Program-made: the position numbers and the translations under genes
Notes under the pieces: generated by a model
Told to the model about the DNA's origin: nothing
Seen by the model: only the letters and a program-made list of their open reading frames with translations
The model's database searches: none
Assembly (NCBI RefSeq): GCF_000442275.2
Contig: NZ_KE557314.1
Span: forward strand, 465,085 to 529,084
Reading direction: 5' to 3'
Origin: Litoreibacter arenae DSM 19593
GTDB lineage: Bacteria; Pseudomonadota; Alphaproteobacteria; Rhodobacterales; Rhodobacteraceae
Length of the DNA stretch: 64,000 nt
In this document: piece after piece, positions 25,416 through 34,111 of the stretch
How positions within the stretch are numbered: the stretch's first letter is position 1
Layout: every line of letters starts with the position of its first letter

Positions 25416-27232
25416 AATTTTTTGTACTGTTTATTGCAGCACTTTCAACGGGTGCCGCCCATTCAGAGCCTGCAGTCATAAAGTCAGGTGAGCATGACGA
25501 TTTTTCAAGGCTGGTTCTATATACTGGAAAGTCTCAATCATGGTCCATGCGACGCCAAGAGCAACTTGTCTCAATCGCTATTGAGGGATGGAATTCGGGG
25601 TTTGACACATCAAGAGTCTTTTCAATGATTCCTAGAAATCGAGTTACCAGTGTCTCGAGCGACTTAAGCGGAATCACTCTTTCCCTGGACTGCAATTGCG
25701 ACGTAGTCGTCAAACCCGTTAAGCGCGATGGAATAATGGTGGACGTGCGAGACAAGCCCGAAGTTGATTCCCTCACTTTCTCACAGAACACAACTCTGAA
25801 GAGGTGGCCCGAGAGGGAAGAATTGATCCTTCAAAGTAAGAATGACGAAATTCTCTCCGTGTTTACAAGAAAGCTTTCAGAGAGCATTGCTCACGCTGAA
25901 ACACAGGGCGTCCTGCTTCCAGCTGAGCCACGCGCGCCTAAGAAAAAAACAACTAGCGATCACTCCCAAATTGCAGATACACTTCGCATTCGAACCACCT
26001 CCGCCACTCAACGCGCAGCGAAAACTCGCCAAGACGAATTACCGCCTTATTCCATATGCCCACCAGATAACTTTGGCGATATCGAAAACTGGGGAACCGA
26101 AGAACCATACTCACAGCAAATTGGAGCACTCCGCCAAAGCCTAGTCGGCGAATTTGATACTCTTGACGAAGACGGTGTCATTCAACTGGCTAAATTATAC
26201 TTGTATTTTGCAATGGGCGCCGAGGCAAACGCGGTATTTGAGATTTTTGGCCGCACAGGGCATCAAGTGGAGTTCCTACGCATCCTAGGTCGCCTGTTGG
26301 ACAACCCCGGAACTGGGAAAGCGACCTATGACCTTCCGCAAAATGAGTGTATCGGAACCCAATCCGTATGGGCAGCGGTACTTAGTACTTCTCGTGAAAT
26401 GATAACCGAAACACAAACAAAGAAGATCACTGAGAGTTTTGATCGCCTTCCACAGCACCTAAAGTCAGTTTTGGGCCCAAAACTTATTTCAAGACTACAA
26501 TCAGAAGGCCATACGGCTGGCGCAAGCGTTATACGAAATTCAATTGCGCAGAAGGTATCAAGTATTTCCAATTCCCAACCGAGCATTAGCGACTTTGAAT
26601 CGCTAGAACTAGATGAGCTCAAAAAAATCATAAGCCGGACAAACGCTAGTACGCCTGAAGCAATCTCCGCGTTTTTAAAGCAACAGATTGACCGAAACAC
26701 ACCTCTGGACGCAACGATGCGACAGGTTGCCAGCTCATTTGTTGTGCAGCAGAAAGGCGACAGTATTGCGCTGGAAATTGCCATGCTCCTAGCGAAAGAC
26801 TCCGTAAATCGAGGAAACTACTCCGATGCCGTAAGGGTGGCGCTTGATAGTTCGCTGGAAACACACACTTCCGAAATACTATCGTTCGCGGCGAGCCGTT
26901 TAGTGAAGGAAGAGAATAACTCAAAGATCGCTAAGTTTGCATTGCAGGTCGGCTCGCAACGCGCATCAAGGCATCTTGACAAAAAAGAAATTCGCGCGAT
27001 ATCAGACCGACTGTCAGAAATGGAATTGCCCGCGCTCTCAAGATCATTTCAGGCCTTGCCCCCACTGTACTATCAGCCTGACGAAGTCGAAATTGTGTCA
27101 GAAATACCGAATGCTGTGAATATTGCTCGTCCTGAGGTAGCTGAATTGACGATTAAGAGCGCACAAGAGCTTTTGATGGCCAGCAGGCAGGCAAGGCAAG
27201 GTGCTCAAGTAGCACTTGAAAGTAGTGAATAA
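25412..27232 (+). CDS. Large periplasmic protein with AMIN-like N-terminal domain; 3' end fused to an IS relic
   Basis: A 606-residue protein. I chose the TTG at 25412, which overlaps the motA stop and gives a signal peptide (KFFVLFIAALSTGAAHSEP). An upstream start inside motA would destroy this signal. Residues about 20-120 form a beta-rich region (DDFSRLVLYTGKS, then DCNCDVVVKPVKRDGIMVDV) that resembles AMIN domains, which bind cell-wall components. The rest is helical and repeat-like, possibly TPR-type. It could anchor or organise the stator in the wall. The last two residues and the stop codon lie in the inverted repeat of the IS element (from 27226), so the native C-terminus is lost. Confidence 0.7.
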   Translation: MKFFVLFIAALSTGAAHSEPAVIKSGEHDDFSRLVLYTGKSQSWSMRRQEQLVSIAIEGWNSGFDTSRVFSMIPRNRVTSVSSDLSGITLSLDCNCDVVVKPVKRDGIMVDVRDKPEVDSLTFSQNTTLKRWPEREELILQSKNDEILSVFTRKLSESIAHAETQGVLLPAEPRAPKKKTTSDHSQIADTLRIRTTSATQRAAKTRQDELPPYSICPPDNFGDIENWGTEEPYSQQIGALRQSLVGEFDTLDEDGVIQLAKLYLYFAMGAEANAVFEIFGRTGHQVEFLRILGRLLDNPGTGKATYDLPQNECIGTQSVWAAVLSTSREMITETQTKKITESFDRLPQHLKSVLGPKLISRLQSEGHTAGASVIRNSIAQKVSSISNSQPSISDFESLELDELKKIISRTNASTPEAISAFLKQQIDRNTPLDATMRQVASSFVVQQKGDSIALEIAMLLAKDSVNRGNYSDAVRVALDSSLETHTSEILSFAASRLVKEENNSKIAKFALQVGSQRASRHLDKKEIRAISDRLSEMELPALSRSFQALPPLYYQPDEVEIVSEIPNAVNIARPEVAELTIKSAQELLMASRQARQGAQVALESSE

Positions 27233-28098
27233 CCCCTAGTTTCTTCGACACCTTCTTGGTTCACATTGCGCTGCCTGTTCTCAAAATCGACGGGCGACAG
27301 CATCCCGTTTCTGGCATGTTTGTGTTTGGGGTTATAGACCATCTCGATGTCGTCAAAGATGTCCTGTCTTGCCTGCTCCCGCGTTTCTAAGTCCGGCGGT
27401 GGACACGTTCGCGCTTGAATGGGTTGAAGAAGCTCTTGACGACAGCACTGTCATGCCAATTTCCGCACCTGCTCATCGAATGTTCAACGCCCTGAGCCCG
27501 CAGAAATGCCGCCCGATCCCGGCTGATATACTGCGAACCTTGATCAGTGTGAAACAAGATGGACCGCTTTGGTTTACGCCACCACACGGTCATGAGCAGC
27601 GTCCGCAAAACAAGGTCGGTTGGGCGCCGTGATTGCGTGGCCCAGTCGATCACACGGCGTGAGTAAAGATCGATGACGACGGCCAGATACAAGAACCCTT
27701 CGTAGGTTTTGATGTAGGTGATATCTGACATCCATGCGACATCCGCCTCAGCCACAAACGCGTATTTCATTTTGAATCCTTGGCGAAGTACGCGGCTGCA
27801 TTTTAGGATGTCACGCTCCTCCATCATCCGCGTCAACCCACGTTTAAGCCTGGCGTTCTCAGCCACGTGGTCACAGATGACGCCTGTGACGTGGCCTTCA
27901 CATACAGCTTCATCCATCTGTACAAAGAATAGCTGCTGACGCCCAAACGCTCAGACATCTCTCGAACGGCATACCCGCGAGATGCAATGTGATGCACCGC
28001 ATATCGCTTGAAATCCTCACTGGAATCCGGCTTCCACATGACGGCCTCTTTCCCTCAAAATCGGGGAAGAAGGCGTTTACAATACCGGGGCCTAATCA
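27226..28098 (-). mobile_element. Degenerate IS3-family insertion sequence
   Basis: An 873-base relic. The ends are imperfect inverted repeats beginning TGA (left TGAATAACCCC..., right read inward TGATTAGGCCCC...), both containing CCTTCTT about 26 bases in, so the TG...CA limits are fairly certain. No target duplication is seen. It is about 350 bases shorter than a typical IS3 member because the middle of orfB is missing. It sits between the motA-operon protein and flhA. Confidence 0.8.
27240..28039 (-). pseudogene. Transposase OrfA/OrfB remnants (IS3 family)
   Basis: OrfA begins at 28039 (MWKPDSSEDFKRYAV, with the helix-turn-helix REMSERLGVSSYSLYRWMK) and shifts frame near 27925, continuing as AENARLKRGLTRMMEERDILK. 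The N-terminal half of OrfB is deleted, and the text jumps to MSDITYIKTYEGFLYLAVVIDL and FHTDQGSQYIS (the two catalytic Asp). The third catalytic residue, Glu in the usual MESFF motif, is Lys here (VVKSFF). A further frame change near 27390 precedes IEMVYNPKHKHARNGMLSPV. The transposase is inactive. Confidence 0.85.
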
Positions 28099-28134
28099 GT
28101 CAGATCAATCCATTGTTGAATAAAGTTACTCTGA

Positions 28135-28149
28135 TTAACCCCTCGTTAG
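28135..28149 (+). promoter_or_regulatory. CtrA-like box upstream of flhA
   Basis: TTAACCCCTCGTTAG: TTAA-N7-TTAG, 57 bases before the chosen flhA ATG and just downstream of the IS relic. It would give flhA-fliR-flhB its own promoter. Confidence 0.6.
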
Positions 28150-28206
28150 CTCGGATTTCCTTAAGATGAGTTGTTAACGCAGACTCTGCTGGCAGGCGAC
28201 TCCCTG

Positions 28207-30270
28207 ATGAAAATGTTCTTCCAACCAACTGTGATTTTGGCTGTGGCGTTGATGGCAATTATTGTCATGATGATTCTACCAATGCCATCATGGGTGCTGG
28301 ACCTTGGCCTTGCAGTGTCCTTTGGCCTTGCGATTTTGATGTTCACAACAACTCTATTTCTTGAACGCCCACTGGACTTTTCTGCATTTCCTACTTTTTT
28401 GCTCGCCGCTCTTATGCTGCGCCTTTCGCTTAATGTGTCCTCCACAAAGCTGATTATCGGTGAGGGCCACACCGGAACCGGCGCCGCCGGAGACGTGATC
28501 GAGGGGTTTGCGAGCTTCGTGATGGGGGGCAGCGTATATCTCGGTTTAGTTGTGTTTTGCGTTCTCATGATTGTGAACTTTATCGTAATAACAAAGGGTG
28601 CAACCCGTATGGCCGAGGTGGGGGCGCGCTTCGCCCTGGACGGCATGCCAGGTAAGCAGCTAGCCATTGATAGCGATATGTCAGCGGGCGCAATTGACCA
28701 TGCGGAAGCAAAATCCCGCCGTGAACTAGAACAAGCTGAAACCACTTTCTTTGGGTCTCTGGATGGCGCATCCAAATTTGTCAAAGGTGATGCTGTAGCT
28801 GGATTGCTCATCACCTTGCTAAACCTTGTGATGGGTTTGATCATAGGTACGGTGGCACACGACATGCCTCTCGGCTTAGCGTTTGAAACCTACGCGATAC
28901 TTACTGTTGGAGATGGCCTAGTCACTCAGATACCCGCAGTGATCATTTCAATTGCCACTGCCTTGTTGCTCGCTCGCGGCGGGACAAGTGGGACAACAGA
29001 TATCGCACTGGTACAGCAAATTGGTCGGCATCCCGCAGCGGTAGCTACGGTTGGTGTACTAATGGTATTTTTCGCACTTGTACCAGGCCTTCCTTTCGCA
29101 CCTTTTCTTTTTGGCGCAATCGGGCTTCTGGCGTCCGCACTTTACTTCAAGAAAAACCTTAATAGCGAAACCGAAATTGACATCCCCCTTTCAATAGAGA
29201 GGATCCCCGAAAAATCTATGGGTGACATTCTAGATCTTGATGAGATCCACGTTGAATTTTCACCTGACCTCGTCATGATGGCCCTTGACCCGGTTACTGG
29301 ACTTGAAACCCGAATAGTCAACATGCGAAATCACGTTGCGAGTAACTTTGGTCTGATATTGCCGGAAATCAGGCTGACTGACGACGCCTCGTTGGGGGCC
29401 GGCAAGTATCGAATTCGCATTCAAGGCGTAACGAAGGCCGAGGACCGGCTACAACCAGACTCGATCTTGGCTTTGCTGCCAGCAGACGCGCCCAATGCAA
29501 TCGAAGGTGAGATTGTAAAAGAACCCGTCTACGGAGCACCCGCAAAATGGCTGGGTCGAAAATATAAGGAGGATGCTGCACTCGCGGGGTGCACAGTTGT
29601 TACCCCTCCAGAAATACTAGCAACTCATCTTCTTGAGGTGGTAAAGGCAAATCTTGCCCGACTGCTAAGCCTGAGGGGAATGCGACGTATTCTAGATGAG
29701 TTCACAAATTTGTCCGATCAAAATAGAAGTGCAGCTAATCAAAAGGTACTTAACGAGCTGATTCCGGAAAAGGTATCAACTGAAACGCTTTTACAAGTTC
29801 TTAGACTACTTCTTGAAGAGCAGATTTCAATTAGGAATCTTCCTCTCATTCTGGAGAGTATCGCTGAGGTCCGCACCACCCACGCCTCAGCGGAAGAGTT
29901 GTGCGAGCACACAAGGCAAAGGCTCGGAGCGCAATTATTTTCCGATCTGAAACGATCTGATGGCACATTGCCCCTGGTCAAACTCGCTGATGATTGGGAG
30001 AAACTCTTCAGCCAATATAGCTCGCCAGACAAGACAACGACCAGCGTGGCCTTGCCTCCTGAAGAGTATGCCCGTTTGGCGGACAATGCATCGCAAAAGC
30101 TGTCGCAATTGAGCCAGAATGGCGTCTTTGCCGGGTTAGTAACCTCTGTGGATCGGCGGCGCTTTCTACACCGACTGTTGGCAAGCCGTGGAGTTAGCGC
30201 ACGAGTGTTTTCCTACGAAGAGATCGCACATGATAGCCGACCTGCGATTGTCGGCATGGTACAGGCGTGA
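28207..30270 (+). CDS. flhA: Flagellar export gate protein FlhA
   Basis: A 687-residue protein: an N-terminal domain with about eight membrane helices, including the very conserved stretch RLSLNVSSTKLIIGEG and the FHIPEP-type region GARFALDGMPGKQLAIDSD, then a large cytosolic domain (about 340-687) which docks export substrates. I chose the ATG at 28207 because MKMFFQPTVILAVALMA starts at the expected distance from the first helix; a TTG at 28171 would add 12 residues. FlhA is needed for export of rod, hook and filament proteins. Its stop overlaps the fliR GTG. Confidence 0.93.
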   Translation: MKMFFQPTVILAVALMAIIVMMILPMPSWVLDLGLAVSFGLAILMFTTTLFLERPLDFSAFPTFLLAALMLRLSLNVSSTKLIIGEGHTGTGAAGDVIEGFASFVMGGSVYLGLVVFCVLMIVNFIVITKGATRMAEVGARFALDGMPGKQLAIDSDMSAGAIDHAEAKSRRELEQAETTFFGSLDGASKFVKGDAVAGLLITLLNLVMGLIIGTVAHDMPLGLAFETYAILTVGDGLVTQIPAVIISIATALLLARGGTSGTTDIALVQQIGRHPAAVATVGVLMVFFALVPGLPFAPFLFGAIGLLASALYFKKNLNSETEIDIPLSIERIPEKSMGDILDLDEIHVEFSPDLVMMALDPVTGLETRIVNMRNHVASNFGLILPEIRLTDDASLGAGKYRIRIQGVTKAEDRLQPDSILALLPADAPNAIEGEIVKEPVYGAPAKWLGRKYKEDAALAGCTVVTPPEILATHLLEVVKANLARLLSLRGMRRILDEFTNLSDQNRSAANQKVLNELIPEKVSTETLLQVLRLLLEEQISIRNLPLILESIAEVRTTHASAEELCEHTRQRLGAQLFSDLKRSDGTLPLVKLADDWEKLFSQYSSPDKTTTSVALPPEEYARLADNASQKLSQLSQNGVFAGLVTSVDRRRFLHRLLASRGVSARVFSYEEIAHDSRPAIVGMVQA

Positions 30271-31043
30271 CTATCGATTTTTCGGAACTCCTCAGCTTAG
30301 ACATGTCGGAAATAAAATTTGTCTCGCTGATAGTTTTCCGTGTCGGTGCCGCGATGGCTTTTTTGCCTGTCTTTGGTGAGCAGGTCGTCCCCCCACGAAT
30401 AAAGCTCTTCGCAACATTGTCGCTAACGGCACTTCTTGCACCAATGATTTGGCCACAAATTGATACCCTCCCGGCCAATAAGCATTGGTTTGCCCTGATC
30501 GCTTCAGAGGTTATAGTCGGCCTATTGATCGGATTGGCCTTTCGTCTGTTGGTATTTGCGCTGCAAATAGCCGGGACTATTGCGGCGCAATCAACGTCAC
30601 TGTCGCAGTTCTTTGGAAGCGGCTTAGGCGTCGACCCTCAACCCGCATTCAGCACCCTGCTTGTTATATCAGGCTTGTGTTTGGCGATAATGCTTGGCCT
30701 GCACATACGGGTGGTCGAGCTGTTGCTCTATTCGTACGAACGGTTCCCGCTTGGGGCCAACTTGGAGAGTTCCGTCCTAACAGGTTGGGTCGTTGAAAAT
30801 GTAGGATACGCGTTCGGATTGGCATTCTCGCTCGCGGGACCTTTTGTCTTTGCATCGCTAGTTTACAATTTGGGTCTCGGTGCAATCAACAAAGCTATGC
30901 CGCAGTTAATGGTCGCATTGGTTGGTGCGCCGGCAATAAGCTTGGGTGGGCTGACACTACTGTTGATCGCAAGTCCGATTCTACTTTCTGTGTGGGGCCG
31001 TGCGTTTGTAAGGCTTACGAGTCCTGAAGGGATAGGGCTCTAA
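30267..31043 (+). CDS. fliR: Flagellar export gate protein FliR
   Basis: A 258-residue membrane protein with about six helices, typical of FliR (VFRVGAAMAFLPVFGEQVVPPRIK near the N-terminus and LGLGAINKAMPQLMVALVGAPA near the C-terminus). The GTG start overlaps the flhA stop (GTGA), and the stop overlaps the flhB ATG (TAATG). It forms the gate with FliP and FliQ. Confidence 0.94.
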   Translation: MTIDFSELLSLDMSEIKFVSLIVFRVGAAMAFLPVFGEQVVPPRIKLFATLSLTALLAPMIWPQIDTLPANKHWFALIASEVIVGLLIGLAFRLLVFALQIAGTIAAQSTSLSQFFGSGLGVDPQPAFSTLLVISGLCLAIMLGLHIRVVELLLYSYERFPLGANLESSVLTGWVVENVGYAFGLAFSLAGPFVFASLVYNLGLGAINKAMPQLMVALVGAPAISLGGLTLLLIASPILLSVWGRAFVRLTSPEGIGL

Positions 31044-32128
31044 TGGCAGAGGCACCCGAAGACGGCGAAAAGACACTCGACCCCACACCCAAGAAGCTTG
31101 CCGACGTACGCAAAAATGGAGACGTCCCTAAGTCAACGGATATATCGGCCTCAGCCGCATTCCTGGGCCTGATACTGGCACTTACTGTTCTGGGGCCGAC
31201 ATCATTATTGGAGGCAGCTGACAAACTTACCGACTACGTCGCGAACCCAGAACAGTTACTGATAAATGGCTCATCCTTCGATGCGAGCAGTATAAGTAGC
31301 ATCATCTTTTCGGTATCATCCTTTTTCCTTTTACCGTTAATGCTAGCGCCAGCGGCAGCAGTACTCTTAAGTCTAGTTGCACAGAAAGCGATTGTGTTTT
31401 CGCCTTCCAAACTCTCGCCTAAGGTCAGTCGGATTTCTCCAATCACGTCCGCAAAAAACAAGTTTGGCGCAGCCGGCTTGTTCGAATTCTCCAAGTCAGC
31501 AATTAAACTTTTGATAGTTTGCGTCATCATGTATTGGTTCTTAAAGAAGAGTCTACCTGACATTTTACTCACGCTCGATCTAGAACCCGTACAAATGACC
31601 TTAATTCTGGGCAATGGAATCATCTCGTTTCTGTTGTTGGTTTTCGTAGTTTCACTAATTGTCGGTGGTGGTGACTACCTATGGCAGCTTTCTGAGCACC
31701 TTCGTAAAAACCGTATGAGTCGTAAGGAAGTAGAGGATGAGAATAAGGAATCAGAAGGCGACCCGCACAATAAGCAAGCCAGAAGACAGCGTGGCTACGA
31801 AATCGCAATGAATCAGATGCTTTCTGACATTCCACAAGCGACTGTGGTGATAGTTAACCCAACCCATTACGCGGTCGCTTTGAAATGGAGTATTCACAGC
31901 GGCTCAGCACCAATTTGCATTGCCAAAGGCGTTGACGAAATTGCAGCCAGAATACGAGAGGTAGCTACTAAACACGCGATACCGATATATAGTGATCCAC
32001 CAACCGCTCGCGCACTCTTTTCCAAAATCAAGGTGGGTGAGGAAATTCAATCGGATGACTACCAGGCGGTCGCGGCCGCGATCAGGTTTACGAGATCTAT
32101 GTCGTCGCTTGCTGAAAGAAGTAAATGA
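31043..32128 (+). CDS. flhB: Flagellar export switch protein FlhB
   Basis: A 361-residue protein with four membrane helices and a cytoplasmic domain. The autocleavage site NPTH is present (N272-P273 in VIVNPTHYAVAL); cleavage there changes export from rod/hook to filament substrates. The N-terminus EKTLDPTPKKLADVRKNGDVPKS is the family signature. Coupled to fliR in front and to a FliJ-like gene behind (ATGA overlap). Confidence 0.96.
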   Translation: MAEAPEDGEKTLDPTPKKLADVRKNGDVPKSTDISASAAFLGLILALTVLGPTSLLEAADKLTDYVANPEQLLINGSSFDASSISSIIFSVSSFFLLPLMLAPAAAVLLSLVAQKAIVFSPSKLSPKVSRISPITSAKNKFGAAGLFEFSKSAIKLLIVCVIMYWFLKKSLPDILLTLDLEPVQMTLILGNGIISFLLLVFVVSLIVGGGDYLWQLSEHLRKNRMSRKEVEDENKESEGDPHNKQARRQRGYEIAMNQMLSDIPQATVVIVNPTHYAVALKWSIHSGSAPICIAKGVDEIAARIREVATKHAIPIYSDPPTARALFSKIKVGEEIQSDDYQAVAAAIRFTRSMSSLAERSK

Positions 32129-32445
32129 AGAAGCGTGCACTCCTGCCGCTTCTCGAAGCAATTTACCTGCGTGATGAAGAGGTCTTCAAAAAACTTGCTC
32201 TACAACTGCGCGATCTCGAAGCACAAAGAGTCTCCCTCACCCAAGTACCACCAAGCGATGTGGAGCATGTTGACCTGTGCCTCGTCCGAGAAACACATCT
32301 ACGCTGGCGGCGTGAAAAAATTGACGAGATTCTCGATCGTGAACGCAAGCTGAAGGCTGATATGCGAATTGCCAAACAGAAGTTCGGGAAGGCGTTAGGT
32401 CGGTTTGAAGCAATGAAGCGGATAATCGGGGACGTCGAGCGCTAG
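32125..32445 (+). CDS. FliJ-like small coiled-coil protein
   Basis: A 106-residue, highly charged, almost entirely helical protein (LLPLLEAIYLRDEEVFKKLALQLRDLEAQ and KIDEILDRERKLKADMRIAKQKFGKALGRFEAM) encoded with a 4-base overlap to flhB. Size, coiled-coil character and the location with export genes fit FliJ, the stalk of the export ATPase, but no sequence motif proves it. It is convergent with, and overlaps by 4 bases, the FliL-like gene. Confidence 0.6.
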   Translation: MKKRALLPLLEAIYLRDEEVFKKLALQLRDLEAQRVSLTQVPPSDVEHVDLCLVRETHLRWRREKIDEILDRERKLKADMRIAKQKFGKALGRFEAMKRIIGDVER

Positions 32446-32924
32446 ACGTCTTGCCGCACTATATCCGTTATCAGCACACTTGAGATATGTGCACCCGCGA
32501 TGTTTCTGGCACTTGCCAGCAATGCGCGCTTCAATGATTCCATCGCCGGCGATGCGGTGTAAACTCCGTCAAATCCACCCATGTATGCGTGGTCGAAGAG
32601 GACTTGAAGAAATGCATCTCGTAGCTTGGGTTCCCGATCGTATATGGCGCTTGTTTCGGCGGCGTTGGTTTCCAGGCTAATCGATAAAACTACCAAAGCA
32701 GACACCCGATCATCTTCGATCACCGGCACAACGAATTGATTGTTGATCTTAACGTAGCTCAGATCCGCGTCAGCTTCGGACTCATCCTCCTGTGGTTTAG
32801 GAAGATCTTTCGTTGTTGCATCACTGGCTTCGTTTTCGTCGACAGGAGGTCGAAGAAGAAATCCCGCCGCCCCACCAGCAGCTATACCGACTATCAGTAA
32901 AACCAAGGGAATCACCAACCGCAT
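32442..32924 (-). CDS. Second FliL-like basal-body-associated protein
   Basis: A 160-residue protein with an N-terminal membrane helix (LVIPLVLLIVGIAAGGAAGFLL), an acidic linker (about 27-52) and a FliL-like periplasmic domain (VKINNQFVVPVIEDDRVSALVVLSISLE... ISSVLITDIVRQDV). It is the last gene of the flgB-flgH operon, 9 bases after flgH. Its ending, VLITDIV, parallels FliL's LLITEFVFS. It may act with the L/P rings or stator; role not known. Confidence 0.72.
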   Translation of the reverse strand: MRLVIPLVLLIVGIAAGGAAGFLLRPPVDENEASDATTKDLPKPQEDESEADADLSYVKINNQFVVPVIEDDRVSALVVLSISLETNAAETSAIYDREPKLRDAFLQVLFDHAYMGGFDGVYTASPAMESLKRALLASARNIAGAHISSVLITDIVRQDV

Positions 32925-32933
32925 ATCGAGCTC

Positions 32934-33674
32934 CTAAAATGGCAACAGAATGTCTGCAACCTGCTGGCCATAGCGAGGTTGTTGAACGTCGGTAATCTGC
33001 CCACGGCCACCATACGAAATACGGGCGGCCGCTATACGATCATACGAGACTTCATTTTTTCGGTTGATATCCGCTGGCCGCACGTATCCACTGACAAGTA
33101 ATTCGCGTAACTCGAAGTTAACTCGCACCTCTTGCGAGCCTTGTATTGTCAGGACTCCGTTCTGCAGGACATCAACGACAGTGGCCGCAACCCTTACGGA
33201 GAATTTCTCCTTTCGACGGACAGAACCATCCCCCGAGGACGCACTCGCTGAGTTAGTCGATACGGCACTATCCAAGCTCGCCCCCTCTGGAAGCGAATCG
33301 TTAATTCTCTGAGGAAGGCCAAGAAATGACGGAATACCCAAAGTTTCAGTCCCAGCCCGTGCCCGTGAGGTGCTGTTTGATATCTCCGCTCGCTCGTCAA
33401 TCTCGACTACAACGGTGACAATATCGCCGATCTGCTCCGCTCGCTGGTTCCCTAACAGTGAATTGCGGCCCGACTCCCATAAGGATGCGTCATCCGCAGC
33501 CGATTCTGGAGCTGTATTTTGGGGCAGCGGCACCCTCATCATCGCAAAATGTTCGTCGGAATTCGAAATTGGACTGATTTCAGGGGCTTGCCCAACTTTT
33601 TCCAAACGGCTGCATCCCGATGTTACGCCCAAGGCCATCAGGGTGAAAAGGCATACACGGCTAAAATCGATCAT
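32934..33674 (-). CDS. flgH: Flagellar L-ring protein FlgH
   Basis: A 246-residue outer-membrane lipoprotein. The ATG at 33674 overlaps the flgA stop (ATGA). The signal ends in VTSGC, giving lipidated Cys. Family motifs include SLWESGRNSLLGNQRAEQIGDIVTV and ELLVSGYVRPADINRKNEVS. FlgH forms the ring in the outer membrane. An ATG four codons upstream is less likely. Confidence 0.93.
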   Translation of the reverse strand: MIDFSRVCLFTLMALGVTSGCSRLEKVGQAPEISPISNSDEHFAMMRVPLPQNTAPESAADDASLWESGRNSLLGNQRAEQIGDIVTVVVEIDERAEISNSTSRARAGTETLGIPSFLGLPQRINDSLPEGASLDSAVSTNSASASSGDGSVRRKEKFSVRVAATVVDVLQNGVLTIQGSQEVRVNFELRELLVSGYVRPADINRKNEVSYDRIAAARISYGGRGQITDVQQPRYGQQVADILLPF

Positions 33675-34111
33675 CGGGCACTCCAACCTTCGCTTACAAC
33701 TACTTCGCCAGTGTTCGTGACCCGCCCAACCACCGCATTCCGCGAGCCGAGGTTGATTACTTTGATTCTTTCCCCCAGAGCACCACGGGCTAAGGCGCGA
33801 CCCTCAGTAGAAATGCTTAAAGTTCGCGTCTGATATATCAGCGCAACAATTGCATTCCGCTCGACCAGAGCCGGAGGCCCGATGTCATTTTCCTGAATCG
33901 GACGGTCACGATATAAGGCGCGCTTCGCCTCAAGTCCGATGACCTGTGCTAGTCGGGAAATGGGTGCCTCCACCTCGCTATCGACAACACGAACATCTGC
34001 CGCCGCGATGGTGTCACCTGCTCTTATAGTGTGCAGAGGCACGACCGTTTGAGCGGATAACTGGCATGCACATGTAAGAGCCAATACAGTTGGTATAATG
34101 ATCTTTATCAT
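33671..34111 (-). CDS. flgA: Flagellar P-ring assembly chaperone FlgA
   Basis: A 146-residue periplasmic protein with signal peptide (IIPTVLALTCACQLSAQ) and an SAF-type domain: IRAGDTIAAADV, LIGLEAKRALYRDRPI and LGERIKVINLGSRNAVVGRV. FlgA helps FlgI form the P ring. Overlaps flgG by 4 bases. Short for FlgA, as often in alphaproteobacteria. Confidence 0.88.
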   Translation of the reverse strand: MIKIIIPTVLALTCACQLSAQTVVPLHTIRAGDTIAAADVRVVDSEVEAPISRLAQVIGLEAKRALYRDRPIQENDIGPPALVERNAIVALIYQTRTLSISTEGRALARGALGERIKVINLGSRNAVVGRVTNTGEVVVSEGWSAR

